DNA from: Dyella monticola
GTDB lineage: Bacteria; Pseudomonadota; Gammaproteobacteria; Xanthomonadales; Rhodanobacteraceae
Length of the DNA: 64,000 nucleotides
Direction of reading: 5' to 3'
Assembly: GCF_003363155.1 (NCBI RefSeq)
Contig: NZ_QRBE01000002.1
Span: 1-64,000 of the forward strand
Of the stretch, positions 25,867 to 34,472 are shown piece after piece. The notes under the pieces were generated by a model. It saw only the letters and a list, made by a program, of their open reading frames with translations, did no database searches and was not told the DNA's origin. Position 1 is the first letter of the stretch; every line of letters starts with the position of its first letter. The translations under genes were made by a program, and so were the position numbers.

Positions 25867-26865
25867 ATGAAGAAACTCGCATGGGCTTTGATCGCGACCG
25901 GCTTGCTGAGCACATCTGCCTGGTGTGCCACGCAAGCATCGGGCAGCTACAAGGTCACCGAACAGTACGCGCTCGGGGGAACGGACGGCTGGGATTACCT
26001 GACTCTGGACGCACCAGCTCATCACCTTTTCATCGCACGCAACGACCAGGTCATGGTTGTCGATACCACAAGCGGCAAGGTATTGCAGGAAATCCCTGGG
26101 ATGAAGCACGTGCACGGTGTTGCGTTAGTGAGCGATCTGCACCGCGCTTACGCGAGCAACGGCCATGGCAATGACGTCAGCGTCATTGATCTGAACACTT
26201 TCAAGGTGGTCAGCACGATACCTGTTAGCGGCAAGGATCCCGACGCCATCATTTACGATCCCGCCACGCGGCGTGTGCTGACCATGAACGGGGACAGCAA
26301 CAACATCAGCGTTATCGATCCGATGCAAGGGAAAGAGCTGTCGACCATCCCGCTGGATGGCAATCCGGAATTCGCCGGTAGCGATGGCGAAGGCCATGTG
26401 TACCTCAACATTGAAGACAAGGCCGAGTTGGCGCGCGTCGACGTCAAGGAAGGCAAAGTGGTTAACACCTGGTCACTCGCTCCGTGCGAAGGCCCTACGG
26501 GACTGGCGGTGGACGCCGCCGATAAGCGCATATTTTCCGTGTGCGCAAACGGCTGGATGATCGTTACCGACGCCACCGACGGACATCAGGTGGCCAAAAT
26601 AGCTGTTGATAAAAAACCCGATGCGGCACGCTACGACGCGCAACGGCACGAGGTCTTCAGCTCCAGTCGTGAAGGTGTATTGAATATCGTGCGCCAGGAT
26701 TCGCCTGACAGCTATTCAAAGCTCGCGGACGTGCCGACCATGAAAAGCGCGCGTACCATGGCGCTCGATTCGACGGCAAACAAGATCTACCTGGTGGGTG
26801 CGAAAGTCGCCGAACGAGGCAAGCCGGTAAGCGGGTTTACGCTAGTGGTGGTAAGCGGCAAGTAG
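25867..26865 (+). CDS. Secreted YVTN/YncE-like beta-propeller protein
   Basis: About 332 residues with a signal peptide (KKLAWALIATGLLSTSAWCA). Repeated blades of about 40 residues are visible: VMVVDTTSGKVLQEIPG, VSVIDLNTFKVVSTIPVSGKDPDAIIYDPATRRVLTMN, ISVIDPMQGKELSTIPLDGNPEF, ARVDVKEGKVVNTWSL, MIVTDATDGHQVAKIAV. These match the 40-residue YVTN family of seven-bladed propellers found in the periplasm, some of which bind DNA, metals or partner proteins. The specific partner is unknown. A hairpin terminator follows the stop. Confidence 0.88.
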   Translation: MKKLAWALIATGLLSTSAWCATQASGSYKVTEQYALGGTDGWDYLTLDAPAHHLFIARNDQVMVVDTTSGKVLQEIPGMKHVHGVALVSDLHRAYASNGHGNDVSVIDLNTFKVVSTIPVSGKDPDAIIYDPATRRVLTMNGDSNNISVIDPMQGKELSTIPLDGNPEFAGSDGEGHVYLNIEDKAELARVDVKEGKVVNTWSLAPCEGPTGLAVDAADKRIFSVCANGWMIVTDATDGHQVAKIAVDKKPDAARYDAQRHEVFSSSREGVLNIVRQDSPDSYSKLADVPTMKSARTMALDSTANKIYLVGAKVAERGKPVSGFTLVVVSGK

Positions 26866-26883
26866 CCTGTTTTTCCAGGCTGG

Positions 26884-26934
26884 AGACACGCAGGTCGGCA
26901 GACGTTTTTCGTTAAAGCGCTGCGTGTCTGTTTT
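26884..26934 (+). terminator. Hairpin terminator after the beta-propeller gene
   Basis: AGACACGCAG (26884-26893) pairs perfectly with CTGCGTGTCT (26920-26929) over 10 bp and is followed by GTTTTA. The loop is 26 bases, longer than usual, with an internal T-rich part. Confidence 0.55.
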
Positions 26935-26992
26935 ATGCGGGGAGATATAAAAACCAAAAGGCAGCGGCACTCTCGCTCCAGAGCGTGCCATG

Positions 26993-27259
26993 TTATCTAT
27001 GGTCGTTGAGCTGACGAATCACCACGATGTCCGTGACATATTCGTGGTCGTAGTCGATTTTCCAAAAGCCTCGCCGCACGCCTTCCTCCAGAATAAGGAT
27101 ATAGGAAGGAAGCATTTCTTCAGGCTGTTGCTTCAGCAAATCCGCAATGATCATGCGTAACTGGGGGATGCCAATCGTCCAGGAATCATCGTGCTGCGAA
27201 TAGGTCGCATTTTCTTTTAGTGCCCGCACCGCACGCTGAAAAAAAGCCACTTTATCCAT
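26993..27259 (-). CDS. Small protein of unknown function
   Basis: About 88 residues from the ATG at 27259 (MDKVAFFQRAVRALKENATYSQHDDSWTIGIPQLRMIIADLLKQQPEEMLPSYILILEEGVRRGFWKIDYDHEYVTDIVVIRQLNDHR); the composition is protein-like, with an amphipathic helical first half and a beta-rich acidic end. A longer frame starts at 27304. It is soluble and stands alone, divergent from the response-regulator gene. No family recognised. Confidence 0.5.
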   Translation of the reverse strand: MDKVAFFQRAVRALKENATYSQHDDSWTIGIPQLRMIIADLLKQQPEEMLPSYILILEEGVRRGFWKIDYDHEYVTDIVVIRQLNDHR

Positions 27260-27457
27260 CAACTGTTCCCCGTGCGGACCGGCGCAAACAGTGTGTATGA
27301 CCAAACTTAGTCGGGACTTACCCGTGCGTTATGAGTTCGTGATCTGCTCAAGGGAGCTTTCATCGGCTCTGCACCACCCCCTGCTATAGTCGGCTCGACG
27401 TTGCTGGGGCGCGCTTGACGGCCAAGTCCCTTGCGGCGCGTGCGAGGGGGAGCTGCT

Positions 27458-28132
27458 CTGAACGTTCTTATCGTCGAAGATTCCGCGCGGCTGCGCGATT
27501 CGCTAGGACGTGGCCTTACGGCGTCCGGCCTTACCGTGGACAGCGCGGCTAACGGCATGGTGGCGTGCCAGCATCTGGATACCTATGAGTACGAATTGAT
27601 CGTGCTGGATCTCGGCTTGCCCGGCATGGATGGTCTGGGTGTGCTGCGCCATATCCAGGGGCGCACGACACGTCCCCGCGTGCTGGTTCTGTCGGCGCGT
27701 GACCAGATTTCCGACCGTGTCGATGCGCTCAACCGCGGTGCGGACGATTATCTGGTCAAGCCTTTTTCCTTCGATGAACTGGTCGCGCGGCTGCATGCAC
27801 TGGCACGCCGCTCGAAAGATGCACACACCCCGCGGCTGAGCATCGGCGCACTTACACTCGATCCGGTCGAGCGCACGGTATGCGTAGAAGACGAATGGCT
27901 GATGCTTACACCGCGTGAGTTTTCTCTGCTTGAACTGCTGATGCGGCACCGCGGCCGCGCGTTTTCCCGTGCCGAGATTCTTGAGCGTTTGGCCGGCTGC
28001 GATTCCACCGTCTCCGACCGGAGCGTGGAGGTGCTGGTATTTAGCCTTCGACGCAAGCTTGAGCACGCCGGTATCGGTGAGCTAGTGCATACACGCCGCG
28101 GCTTCGGTTATCTGATTCCTAAAAACGGCTGA
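27458..28132 (+). CDS. OmpR-family response regulator
   Basis: About 224 residues. The receiver begins NVLIVEDSARLRDSL, with the phosphoacceptor Asp in LIVLDLGLPGMDG (about residue 51) and the conserved Lys in DDYLVKPFSFDEL. A winged-helix output domain follows (LTPREFSLLELLMRHRGRAFSRAEILERL ... SVEVLVFSLRRKLEHAGIGELVHTRRGFGYLI). The family start aligns with a CTG codon at 27458 that has AGGGGGAG 6-7 bases upstream; GTG at 27440 and TTG at 27431 are in frame but have no good site. Pairs with the kinase 8 bp downstream. Confidence 0.92.
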   Translation: MNVLIVEDSARLRDSLGRGLTASGLTVDSAANGMVACQHLDTYEYELIVLDLGLPGMDGLGVLRHIQGRTTRPRVLVLSARDQISDRVDALNRGADDYLVKPFSFDELVARLHALARRSKDAHTPRLSIGALTLDPVERTVCVEDEWLMLTPREFSLLELLMRHRGRAFSRAEILERLAGCDSTVSDRSVEVLVFSLRRKLEHAGIGELVHTRRGFGYLIPKNG

Positions 28133-28140
28133 CGGCGCTC

Positions 28141-29547
28141 ATGTCGTCAAGCCGGCGTGCCATGTCGTTGCGCATCCGCACCACGTTGCTGGTTATTGCG
28201 GCCATCGTGGTGGTGCTCGGCACGGCCACGATAGTGATAGACATCCGCGTGGACAATGAAGTTGCGCAACGTGCGGACGCCGATCTACTGGAACATGCGC
28301 AAGCACTGGCGGATGTTTTTGTGGCGCGGACAAGGGCATCCACGCAAGCGTTTCCTTCGCAGTGGACGCCTTCGTTCCTGGCGGACGATGGCATCAACTA
28401 TTTTCACATCGATTGTGGCGGCCAACCTGTCGTATCGTCCGATGAAGCCGGCTCGCTTCCCTGGCCGATGCTGGCGCAGCAGCAATCCATGGCGTTCGCG
28501 GATATGACCGATCGGCGCGGCACCAAACTGCGTGCCATCGCGTTGCACTTTCGGCCTGATCTCGATGCCATGCACGATGCGCCTTCTGATGCTGCAAACC
28601 TCGCGGCCGGAGTACCCGAATGCCTGCTCGGATTGGCGGTGGACTACAGCGAGGTGCTGGCCTTCCAGCACTCCATGGATCACATCGAATTCGGGTGCGT
28701 GGTGCTGGGCTTTTTGGTCGTGGCCATTCTTACGCCATTGCTGGTCACGCGCAGCCTGCGTCCGCTGGCCGGTTTGGCCGAAGCGATGGACAAGATCGGC
28801 CCGGAGACGCCGAGCATGCGTTTGCAAAGCAGCCCCATTCGCGAGCTATCGCCACTGATTGCGCGCTTCAATGCGCTCTTGTCGCGCATGGAGGAGGGCT
28901 TGATGCGGGAGCGTCAATTCGCCAGCGGCGTGGCACACGAGTTGCGTACACCCCTGGCCGAATTGCGCACGGGTATTGAAGTGGAGTTGCGCTATCCCAG
29001 CGGTCGCGACCGGCAAGCGTTGCTGGCGGACTTAGGTGAGATCGGTGGAAAGATGGAACGCATCGTGACGGCTTTGCTATTGCTGACGCGCATCGAGGCG
29101 GGCATCGAGCAATTGTCTTTGCAAAACGTGGATGTGAGCGCGCTGACACGGGCGCTGGCAACGCGTTACGCACTTCGGCTGCAGGAACGTGCCTTGCAGC
29201 TGCAGCTGGACATTGCCTCTTCCGTGATATGGATGGCTGATTCCACATTGCTGGATGTGTTGCTCGGGAACTTACTGAGCAACGCGGTCGCCTATGCGCC
29301 TTCCGGCAGCACCATCGCGTTGCGATGCGCGCCGCTTAGTTGGTCTGTCACCAATGCAGCGCCTGACCTCACCGACGAAGACGTCGCCCGTATGAAGCAG
29401 CGGTTCTGGCGTAAGGGTAGGGATGCCGGCGTGCATACCGGGCTAGGTTTGGCGCTGGCGGCTTCTGTCGCTCACGCGCAATCGCTGCAAATGAAGCTCC
29501 TTTTGCAGGACGGTTATCTCAGGACCGAGGTGCTGGTGCAGGCATAA
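28141..29547 (+). CDS. Sensor histidine kinase, QseC/PhoQ-like
   Basis: About 468 residues. Membrane segments at about 13-34 and 183-203 enclose a 150-residue periplasmic sensor containing two cysteines (HIDCGG, VPECLLG). HAMP follows, then the H-box FASGVAHELRTPLAELR with His266 as phosphorylation site, the N-box LLDVLLGNLLSNAVAYAP and the G2 box GLGLALA. The G1 box reads NAAPDL in place of the usual DxGxG, a variant seen in some kinases of this group. Partner of the response regulator encoded just upstream; the signal is unknown. Confidence 0.92.
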   Translation: MSSSRRAMSLRIRTTLLVIAAIVVVLGTATIVIDIRVDNEVAQRADADLLEHAQALADVFVARTRASTQAFPSQWTPSFLADDGINYFHIDCGGQPVVSSDEAGSLPWPMLAQQQSMAFADMTDRRGTKLRAIALHFRPDLDAMHDAPSDAANLAAGVPECLLGLAVDYSEVLAFQHSMDHIEFGCVVLGFLVVAILTPLLVTRSLRPLAGLAEAMDKIGPETPSMRLQSSPIRELSPLIARFNALLSRMEEGLMRERQFASGVAHELRTPLAELRTGIEVELRYPSGRDRQALLADLGEIGGKMERIVTALLLLTRIEAGIEQLSLQNVDVSALTRALATRYALRLQERALQLQLDIASSVIWMADSTLLDVLLGNLLSNAVAYAPSGSTIALRCAPLSWSVTNAAPDLTDEDVARMKQRFWRKGRDAGVHTGLGLALAASVAHAQSLQMKLLLQDGYLRTEVLVQA

Positions 29548-29637
29548 GCCGGTGCTGATGCGGCGCCTTATGCTCATCGAAGCGTTTTATTTCAAATACT
29601 TACGGCGGTTTTTTTTCGTCACGGATGGCCGCGGTTT

Positions 29638-29666
29638 AGTTAGTAACTTGCATAATGATAGTAACT
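29638..29666. promoter_or_regulatory. Probable HxlR operator
   Basis: A perfect 11-bp palindrome AGTTAGTAACT (29638-29648) is followed 18 bp on by a second copy of TAGTAACT (29659-29666). It lies about 50 bp before the hxlR-type gene that opens the second efflux operon. The repeat suggests two dimers binding on one face of the helix, probably autoregulation. Confidence 0.5.
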
Positions 29667-29714
29667 GGCGGATGATGCGCAGCCATGCCATCCATGCGTG
29701 GGTGATAAGGCGTC

Positions 29715-30242
29715 ATGCAACGAACCAGCTTTAGTGATATGCGATGTCCCGTCGCGCGCAGCCTGGAACGCGTAGGGGAGTGGTGGAGCATCCTGATCCT
29801 GCGCGACGCCTTTCTCGGCATCACGCGTTTCGATGATCTCCAGGCCAGCCTTGGCATTGCGCCAAACATGCTTACGCGCCGGCTGCGCGCATTGGTCGAA
29901 GCCGGCATGCTGGAGCGTCGCCGCTACAGCGACAAACCACCACGGTACGAATACGTGCTCACACCGCGCGGGCGCGATTTCCGTCCGGTCCTGGTGGCCT
30001 TGATGGCATGGGGTAACCGTCAGTTCGCCGTTGAAGGCGAGGCCATGCAGTTAATTGATGAAATCACCGGTGAAGTGGTCGAGCCGGTGATGGTAGATGC
30101 CAAAACAGGCGTGCCGATCGACCGCTCGCGCCACACCCTCCACGCAGGTCCAGCCGCCGACGAGCGCACCCGTGCCCGCGTCGAAACCTACGCACAACAT
30201 CGCGCGCTACAGCGCGCCGCATCGGACACTTCTTCGCCGTAA
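29715..30242 (+). CDS. HxlR-family transcriptional regulator
   Basis: About 175 residues. The family core CPVARSLERVGEWWSILILRDAFLGITRFDDLQASLGIAPNMLTRRLRALVEAGMLERRRYSDKPPRYEYVLTPRGRDFRPVL is complete, including the N-terminal Cys (CPVARSLE) that some members use as a redox or electrophile sensor. About 60 extra residues after the core (GEVVEPVMVDAKTGVPIDRSRHTLHAGP) may bind ligand. First gene of the efflux operon, 14 bp before the adaptor gene, so it likely represses its own transcript. Confidence 0.9.
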   Translation: MQRTSFSDMRCPVARSLERVGEWWSILILRDAFLGITRFDDLQASLGIAPNMLTRRLRALVEAGMLERRRYSDKPPRYEYVLTPRGRDFRPVLVALMAWGNRQFAVEGEAMQLIDEITGEVVEPVMVDAKTGVPIDRSRHTLHAGPAADERTRARVETYAQHRALQRAASDTSSP

Positions 30243-30256
30243 CGGCGGGCCGCATT

Positions 30257-31366
30257 ATGAATACCGTCGCAGCCGATAAGCGGCTTGATCTCCCCGACGT
30301 CGCCGAAGCGGCGCCCACAAAATCCGGTCGCAAGCTGGCGTTTCGTATCGCCATCGGCGCGGCATTCCTGCTTGGGATCCTTTACGGCATCCACTGGTGG
30401 ACAAGCGGCCGGTTCATCGAGGATACCGACGACGCCTACGTCGGTGGCGACATCACTGTGATCGGACCCAAGGTATCGGGCTATATCACGGCCTTGAATG
30501 TCACCGACAATCAGCGGGTACATGCTGGCGACGTGCTGATAAAGATCGACGATCGCGACTACCGTGCCGCACTGGCGAAGGCTCAGGGTGCGGTCGCCGC
30601 GCAGCAGGCATTGCTGGCCAATCTCGATGCAACCGAGCAACTGCAACAGGCCATCATCACGGAAGCCAAGGCGGGCATCGCCGCTGCCAACGCCGAAGCG
30701 ACGCGCGCACACGATGATGACGTGCGCTACCGGAATCTGGCAGGGCGCGCAGCGGTGTCGATAGAGAGTGCGCAGACTGCGGATGCAACAGACAAGGTCG
30801 CGCAGGCAACCCTGCAAAAAGTACAGGCCGCATGGATCGCCGCGCAACGTCAGCTCAATGTGATTGCTTCGCAGAAACAACAGGCGCGCGCGGCGCTGGC
30901 ACAGGCCGAAGCAGAGCGCGATCTGGCCGCCTTGAACGTGAGCTACACCGAACTGCGCGCACCGGTGGATGGCGTCATCGGCAATCGGCGCGCACGCGTT
31001 GGTGCGTATGCGGCTGCGGGTACCCAATTGCTCAGCGTGGTGCCGGCGCACGGCTTGTGGGTGGATGCCAATTTCAAGGAAGACCAACTGGCCCGCATGC
31101 AACCAGGGCAAGCGGTCATTATCCATGCGGACGTGCTGCCTGGTCGCAGCTTCCATGGGCGCGTGCTCAGCCTGGCACCGGCTACCGGCGCCGAATTCAG
31201 TGTATTGCCGCCGGAAAACGCCACCGGCAATTTCACCAAGATCGTGCAGCGCGTGCCGGTGCGTGTTGCCTTGGACGAGAAAGATGACGCGCTTGGATTG
31301 TTGCGCCCCGGCCTGTCCGTGGTTGCGGTTGTCGATACGCGTGCACCCAGCAACAACGCACCATGA
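30257..31366 (+). CDS. Membrane-fusion adaptor, EmrA/HlyD family (second system)
   Basis: About 369 residues with one anchor (LAFRIAIGAAFLLGILYGIHWW), the TDDAYVGGDITVIGPKVSGYITALNVTDNQRVHAGDVLIKIDD lipoyl motif, an Ala/Gln/Glu coiled-coil hairpin (residues about 100-210) and the second lipoyl half (ELRAPVDGVIGNRRARVGAY). It overlaps the following MFS gene by ATGA. Distinct in sequence from the adaptor at 10177, so a separate system and not a recent duplication. Confidence 0.93.
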   Translation: MNTVAADKRLDLPDVAEAAPTKSGRKLAFRIAIGAAFLLGILYGIHWWTSGRFIEDTDDAYVGGDITVIGPKVSGYITALNVTDNQRVHAGDVLIKIDDRDYRAALAKAQGAVAAQQALLANLDATEQLQQAIITEAKAGIAAANAEATRAHDDDVRYRNLAGRAAVSIESAQTADATDKVAQATLQKVQAAWIAAQRQLNVIASQKQQARAALAQAEAERDLAALNVSYTELRAPVDGVIGNRRARVGAYAAAGTQLLSVVPAHGLWVDANFKEDQLARMQPGQAVIIHADVLPGRSFHGRVLSLAPATGAEFSVLPPENATGNFTKIVQRVPVRVALDEKDDALGLLRPGLSVVAVVDTRAPSNNAP

Positions 31367-32940
31367 ACATTCGTGCTGTCCTGTTCGCGCCACCGGCCGA
31401 TCCGGCCAGATGGAGTAACGCGCAAAAGATCTTCGCCTTTGCCAGCATGTGCGTCGGCATGTTCATCGCGTTGCTCGACATCCAGATCGTGTCGGCCTCG
31501 CTGCGCGACATCGGCGGGGGCCTCTCGGCCGGCGTGGATGAAACGGCATGGGTGCAGACCAGCTACCTGATTGCCGAGATCGTAGTCATTCCGCTCTCCG
31601 GCTGGCTATCGCGCGTGTTCTCCACGCGTTGGCTATTTGCGGTCTCCGCTGCCGGTTTCACGCTCACCAGCCTTTTGTGCGGCATCGCGTGGAACATCCA
31701 GAGCATGATCGTGTTCCGCGCGCTGCAGGGTTTTCTCGGCGGCTCGATGATCCCCACGGTATACACGACCGCCTTCGTATTCTTTCAGGGCAAGCAACGC
31801 GTGGCGGCAGCGGCGACGATTGGTGCAATCGCCTCGCTGGCACCGACCCTCGGCCCTACGCTGGGTGGCTGGATTACCGATCACTGGTCGTGGCACTGGC
31901 TGTTCTTCATCAATTTGGTGCCGGGCCTGTTCGTCACCGTGGCGGTGCCGACGCGGGTGAATATCGATACGCCGGATATTTCTCTACTGCGTCGCGCCGA
32001 CTACCTGGGCATGCTGCTACTGGCGGTGTTCCTGGGTTGCCTGGAATACACGCTGGAAGAAGGGCCGCGCTGGAACTGGCTGACGGACAGTACCATCACC
32101 ACCACCGCGTGGCTTTCGGGTTTGTGCGGCATCGCGTTCGTCGCGCGCAGCCTCACGTACGATCATCCTGTCGTCGACTTGCGCGCGTTGCGCGATCTCA
32201 ACTTTGCGCTGGGTTGCGTGTTCTCGTTTGTTACGGGCGTCGGTATCTTCTCCACCATTTATCTCACGCCGATCTTTCTGGCCCGCGTGGAGGGCTACAG
32301 TGCCTTGCAGATCGGCGAGGCGGTGTTTTCCACCGGGGTGTTCCAGATTCTCACGATTCCACTGTATTCGTACCTGGCGCATCGCTATGACTTGCGCTGG
32401 ATACTGATGCTAGGTCTTGCCGTCTTTGCGCTATCGATGTGGGATTTCACACCCATCACGCATGACTGGGGTGCGCATCAGTTACTGCTGCCACAGGCGC
32501 TGCGCGGTGCAGCGCAACAACTGGCGGTGCCGCCGGTGGTGATATTGACGCTTGGTGGCCTGGCGCCGGCACGCCTGAAACTCGCCTCCGGGTTGTTCAA
32601 TCTGATGCGCAATCTCGGCGGCGCTATCGGCATCGCCGTCTGCGCGACGATTCTCAACGATCGCACCAATTTGCATTTCTATCGCTTGGCCGAGCATCTC
32701 AACAGCAGCAATGAGGCGATGAATCAGTGGTTGGCGCAAGGCGCCGGACATTTTTACGACGTGGGTGACCCCAACGGCGAGCTGCACGCGTTATGGCAAC
32801 TCACCTTCCGTGAGGCGCAAACGCTTTCCTACGCCGATGCGTTTCTCGCCATCGCCGTCTGCTTCGTGATCGCTACGGTGCTGGTGCCGCTGATGCGTAA
32901 GGTGGCACCACCCGCTGCGCCTTCGGCCGACGCGCACTGA
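31363..32940 (+). CDS. DHA2-family MFS exporter (second system)
   Basis: About 525 residues, 14 helices. Helix 1 carries GMFIALLDIQIVSASLRDIGGGL where most EmrB proteins read D-T-T-I-V-N-V-A; the DIQIVSAS form marks a distinct subgroup. Motif C region: SLAPTLGPTLGGWITDHWSWHWLFFINLVPG. Proton-driven inner-membrane exporter with its own adaptor (upstream, coupled) and duct (12 bp downstream). Substrate unknown; the neighbouring thiolase does not resolve it. Confidence 0.92.
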   Translation: MNIRAVLFAPPADPARWSNAQKIFAFASMCVGMFIALLDIQIVSASLRDIGGGLSAGVDETAWVQTSYLIAEIVVIPLSGWLSRVFSTRWLFAVSAAGFTLTSLLCGIAWNIQSMIVFRALQGFLGGSMIPTVYTTAFVFFQGKQRVAAAATIGAIASLAPTLGPTLGGWITDHWSWHWLFFINLVPGLFVTVAVPTRVNIDTPDISLLRRADYLGMLLLAVFLGCLEYTLEEGPRWNWLTDSTITTTAWLSGLCGIAFVARSLTYDHPVVDLRALRDLNFALGCVFSFVTGVGIFSTIYLTPIFLARVEGYSALQIGEAVFSTGVFQILTIPLYSYLAHRYDLRWILMLGLAVFALSMWDFTPITHDWGAHQLLLPQALRGAAQQLAVPPVVILTLGGLAPARLKLASGLFNLMRNLGGAIGIAVCATILNDRTNLHFYRLAEHLNSSNEAMNQWLAQGAGHFYDVGDPNGELHALWQLTFREAQTLSYADAFLAIAVCFVIATVLVPLMRKVAPPAAPSADAH

Positions 32941-32951
32941 GGAGGGTTTCC

Positions 32952-34445
32952 ATGCGTTCGCCATTTCCATCATTTGCGGATGTGCGCCGATCGACGGCAC
33001 ACATTGTGTTGGCAGCGACCGTCGCAAGTCTTGCTGGCTGCGTCGTCGGTCCTGACTACACCAGGCCGACGGTACCTTCGAACAAGCACTTTGTTGAGCA
33101 GCAGTTGCTTGCCCAGCGCAATACCAGCCAGCCTGCACCGAAGCTTGATACGTGGTGGAAGGGATTCGATGATCCAGAACTCACGCGCATCATTACTCGC
33201 GTGACCGCGCAGAATCTCGATCTCGCCGCTGCCATGGCGCGCATCGATCAGGCACGCGCAGCCGCGCGGGAAGCGGGCGCCGCGCTGCTGCCACAAAGCA
33301 GCCTGGATGCGCAGGTGGTACGTCAGTATCAATCGATCGAAGGGCCGCTCGGCGAAGTCGGCAGTGCATTGCCGGGCTATCGGCGTAACCAGACGCTCGA
33401 AACGCTGGGTGCAGGTGCCAGCTGGGAACTCGATGTGGCCGGCGGGTTGCACCGTGGGGCCGAAGCGGCGCAGGCACAAGCGCAGGCGGCACAAGCCTCT
33501 GGCATGGGTGTGCGCATCTCGCTCGCCGCGGAAGCCGCCGATGCATATTTTCGCGTGCGTGGTGCACAGGCACGTATTGCCCTGGCGCAGCAGCAGATCG
33601 GTACGGAGCAGCGCTTGCTCGACCTCGTACACCTGCGTCTCACCGGCGGCCTGGCTACCGAGCGTGAGCAGGCGCAGGCAGAAGCGCTGCTGCTGGAGGC
33701 ACGCGCCACGGTGCCACCGTTGCAGATCGAGTTGGAGCAGCAACTCAATCGTCTTGATGTGCTGATGGGTGCATCGCCGGGCACGTACCGCGATGAAGTG
33801 CTGGCCGGCGCGCAGCATTTTGTCGTGCCTTCGATCGACACCGACGGTGGCCCCGCCATGTTGCTGCGCCGGCGCCCGGACGTGATCGCGGCGGAGCGGC
33901 AGCTGGCGGCGTCAAACGCGCGCATCGGCGAGGCGATTGCACAGTACTACCCGAAGGTATCGCTAGGCGCACTGTTGGGTGTGGATAGCATGCACACGGG
34001 GGCGTTGCTCACATCCAGTGCGTTTGAGCCGCAGGCGGCGCTTGGCTTGCACTGGCGCTTGTTCGATTTCGGCCGCGTGGATGCGGAAGTCGCACAAGCC
34101 AGGGGTGCGAATGCCGAAGCGCTGGCGACCTATCGACAAGCCATGCTGGGCGCCACTGAAGATGTGGAAAATGCCATCGTGGCCTTGAGCGAGCTTGAAC
34201 ATCAGCACGATGTGCTGGTCAAGGAGGTCGACGCGCACGAGCGAGCGCGTGCGGCCGCCGAAGATGCCTACAAGGGCGGCGCGGTCAGCCTGCTCGACGT
34301 GCTGGATGAGGATCGCCAGTTGCTCGCATCGCGCGATGAGCTCGCACGCGTGCATGCCGATGACGCGCGCGCCGCCGTCGCCACGTTCCGTGCGCTCGGT
34401 GGAGGCTGGGTGCCTGCTCCGGATGTGCGCACCGCACGCCGCTGA
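32952..34445 (+). CDS. Outer-membrane efflux lipoprotein, NodT family (second system)
   Basis: About 497 residues. Lipobox SLAGC followed by VVGPDYTRPTVP; signature LLRRRPDVIAAERQLAASNARIGEAIAQYYPKVSL at residues about 300-335; long Ala/Gln helices form the periplasmic barrel. Completes the tripartite HxlR-controlled exporter. GAGGAGGG just upstream gives a strong ribosome-binding site. Confidence 0.93.
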   Translation: MRSPFPSFADVRRSTAHIVLAATVASLAGCVVGPDYTRPTVPSNKHFVEQQLLAQRNTSQPAPKLDTWWKGFDDPELTRIITRVTAQNLDLAAAMARIDQARAAAREAGAALLPQSSLDAQVVRQYQSIEGPLGEVGSALPGYRRNQTLETLGAGASWELDVAGGLHRGAEAAQAQAQAAQASGMGVRISLAAEAADAYFRVRGAQARIALAQQQIGTEQRLLDLVHLRLTGGLATEREQAQAEALLLEARATVPPLQIELEQQLNRLDVLMGASPGTYRDEVLAGAQHFVVPSIDTDGGPAMLLRRRPDVIAAERQLAASNARIGEAIAQYYPKVSLGALLGVDSMHTGALLTSSAFEPQAALGLHWRLFDFGRVDAEVAQARGANAEALATYRQAMLGATEDVENAIVALSELEHQHDVLVKEVDAHERARAAAEDAYKGGAVSLLDVLDEDRQLLASRDELARVHADDARAAVATFRALGGGWVPAPDVRTARR

Positions 34446-34472
34446 TACTTCTTTATCCGCAGGAGTTCCCTC

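Noticed and set aside
30188-31393. A 401-codon minus-strand frame opposite the second adaptor gene
   Set aside because: The adaptor motifs on the plus strand are complete; the antisense frame is Cys/His/Arg-rich without domains.
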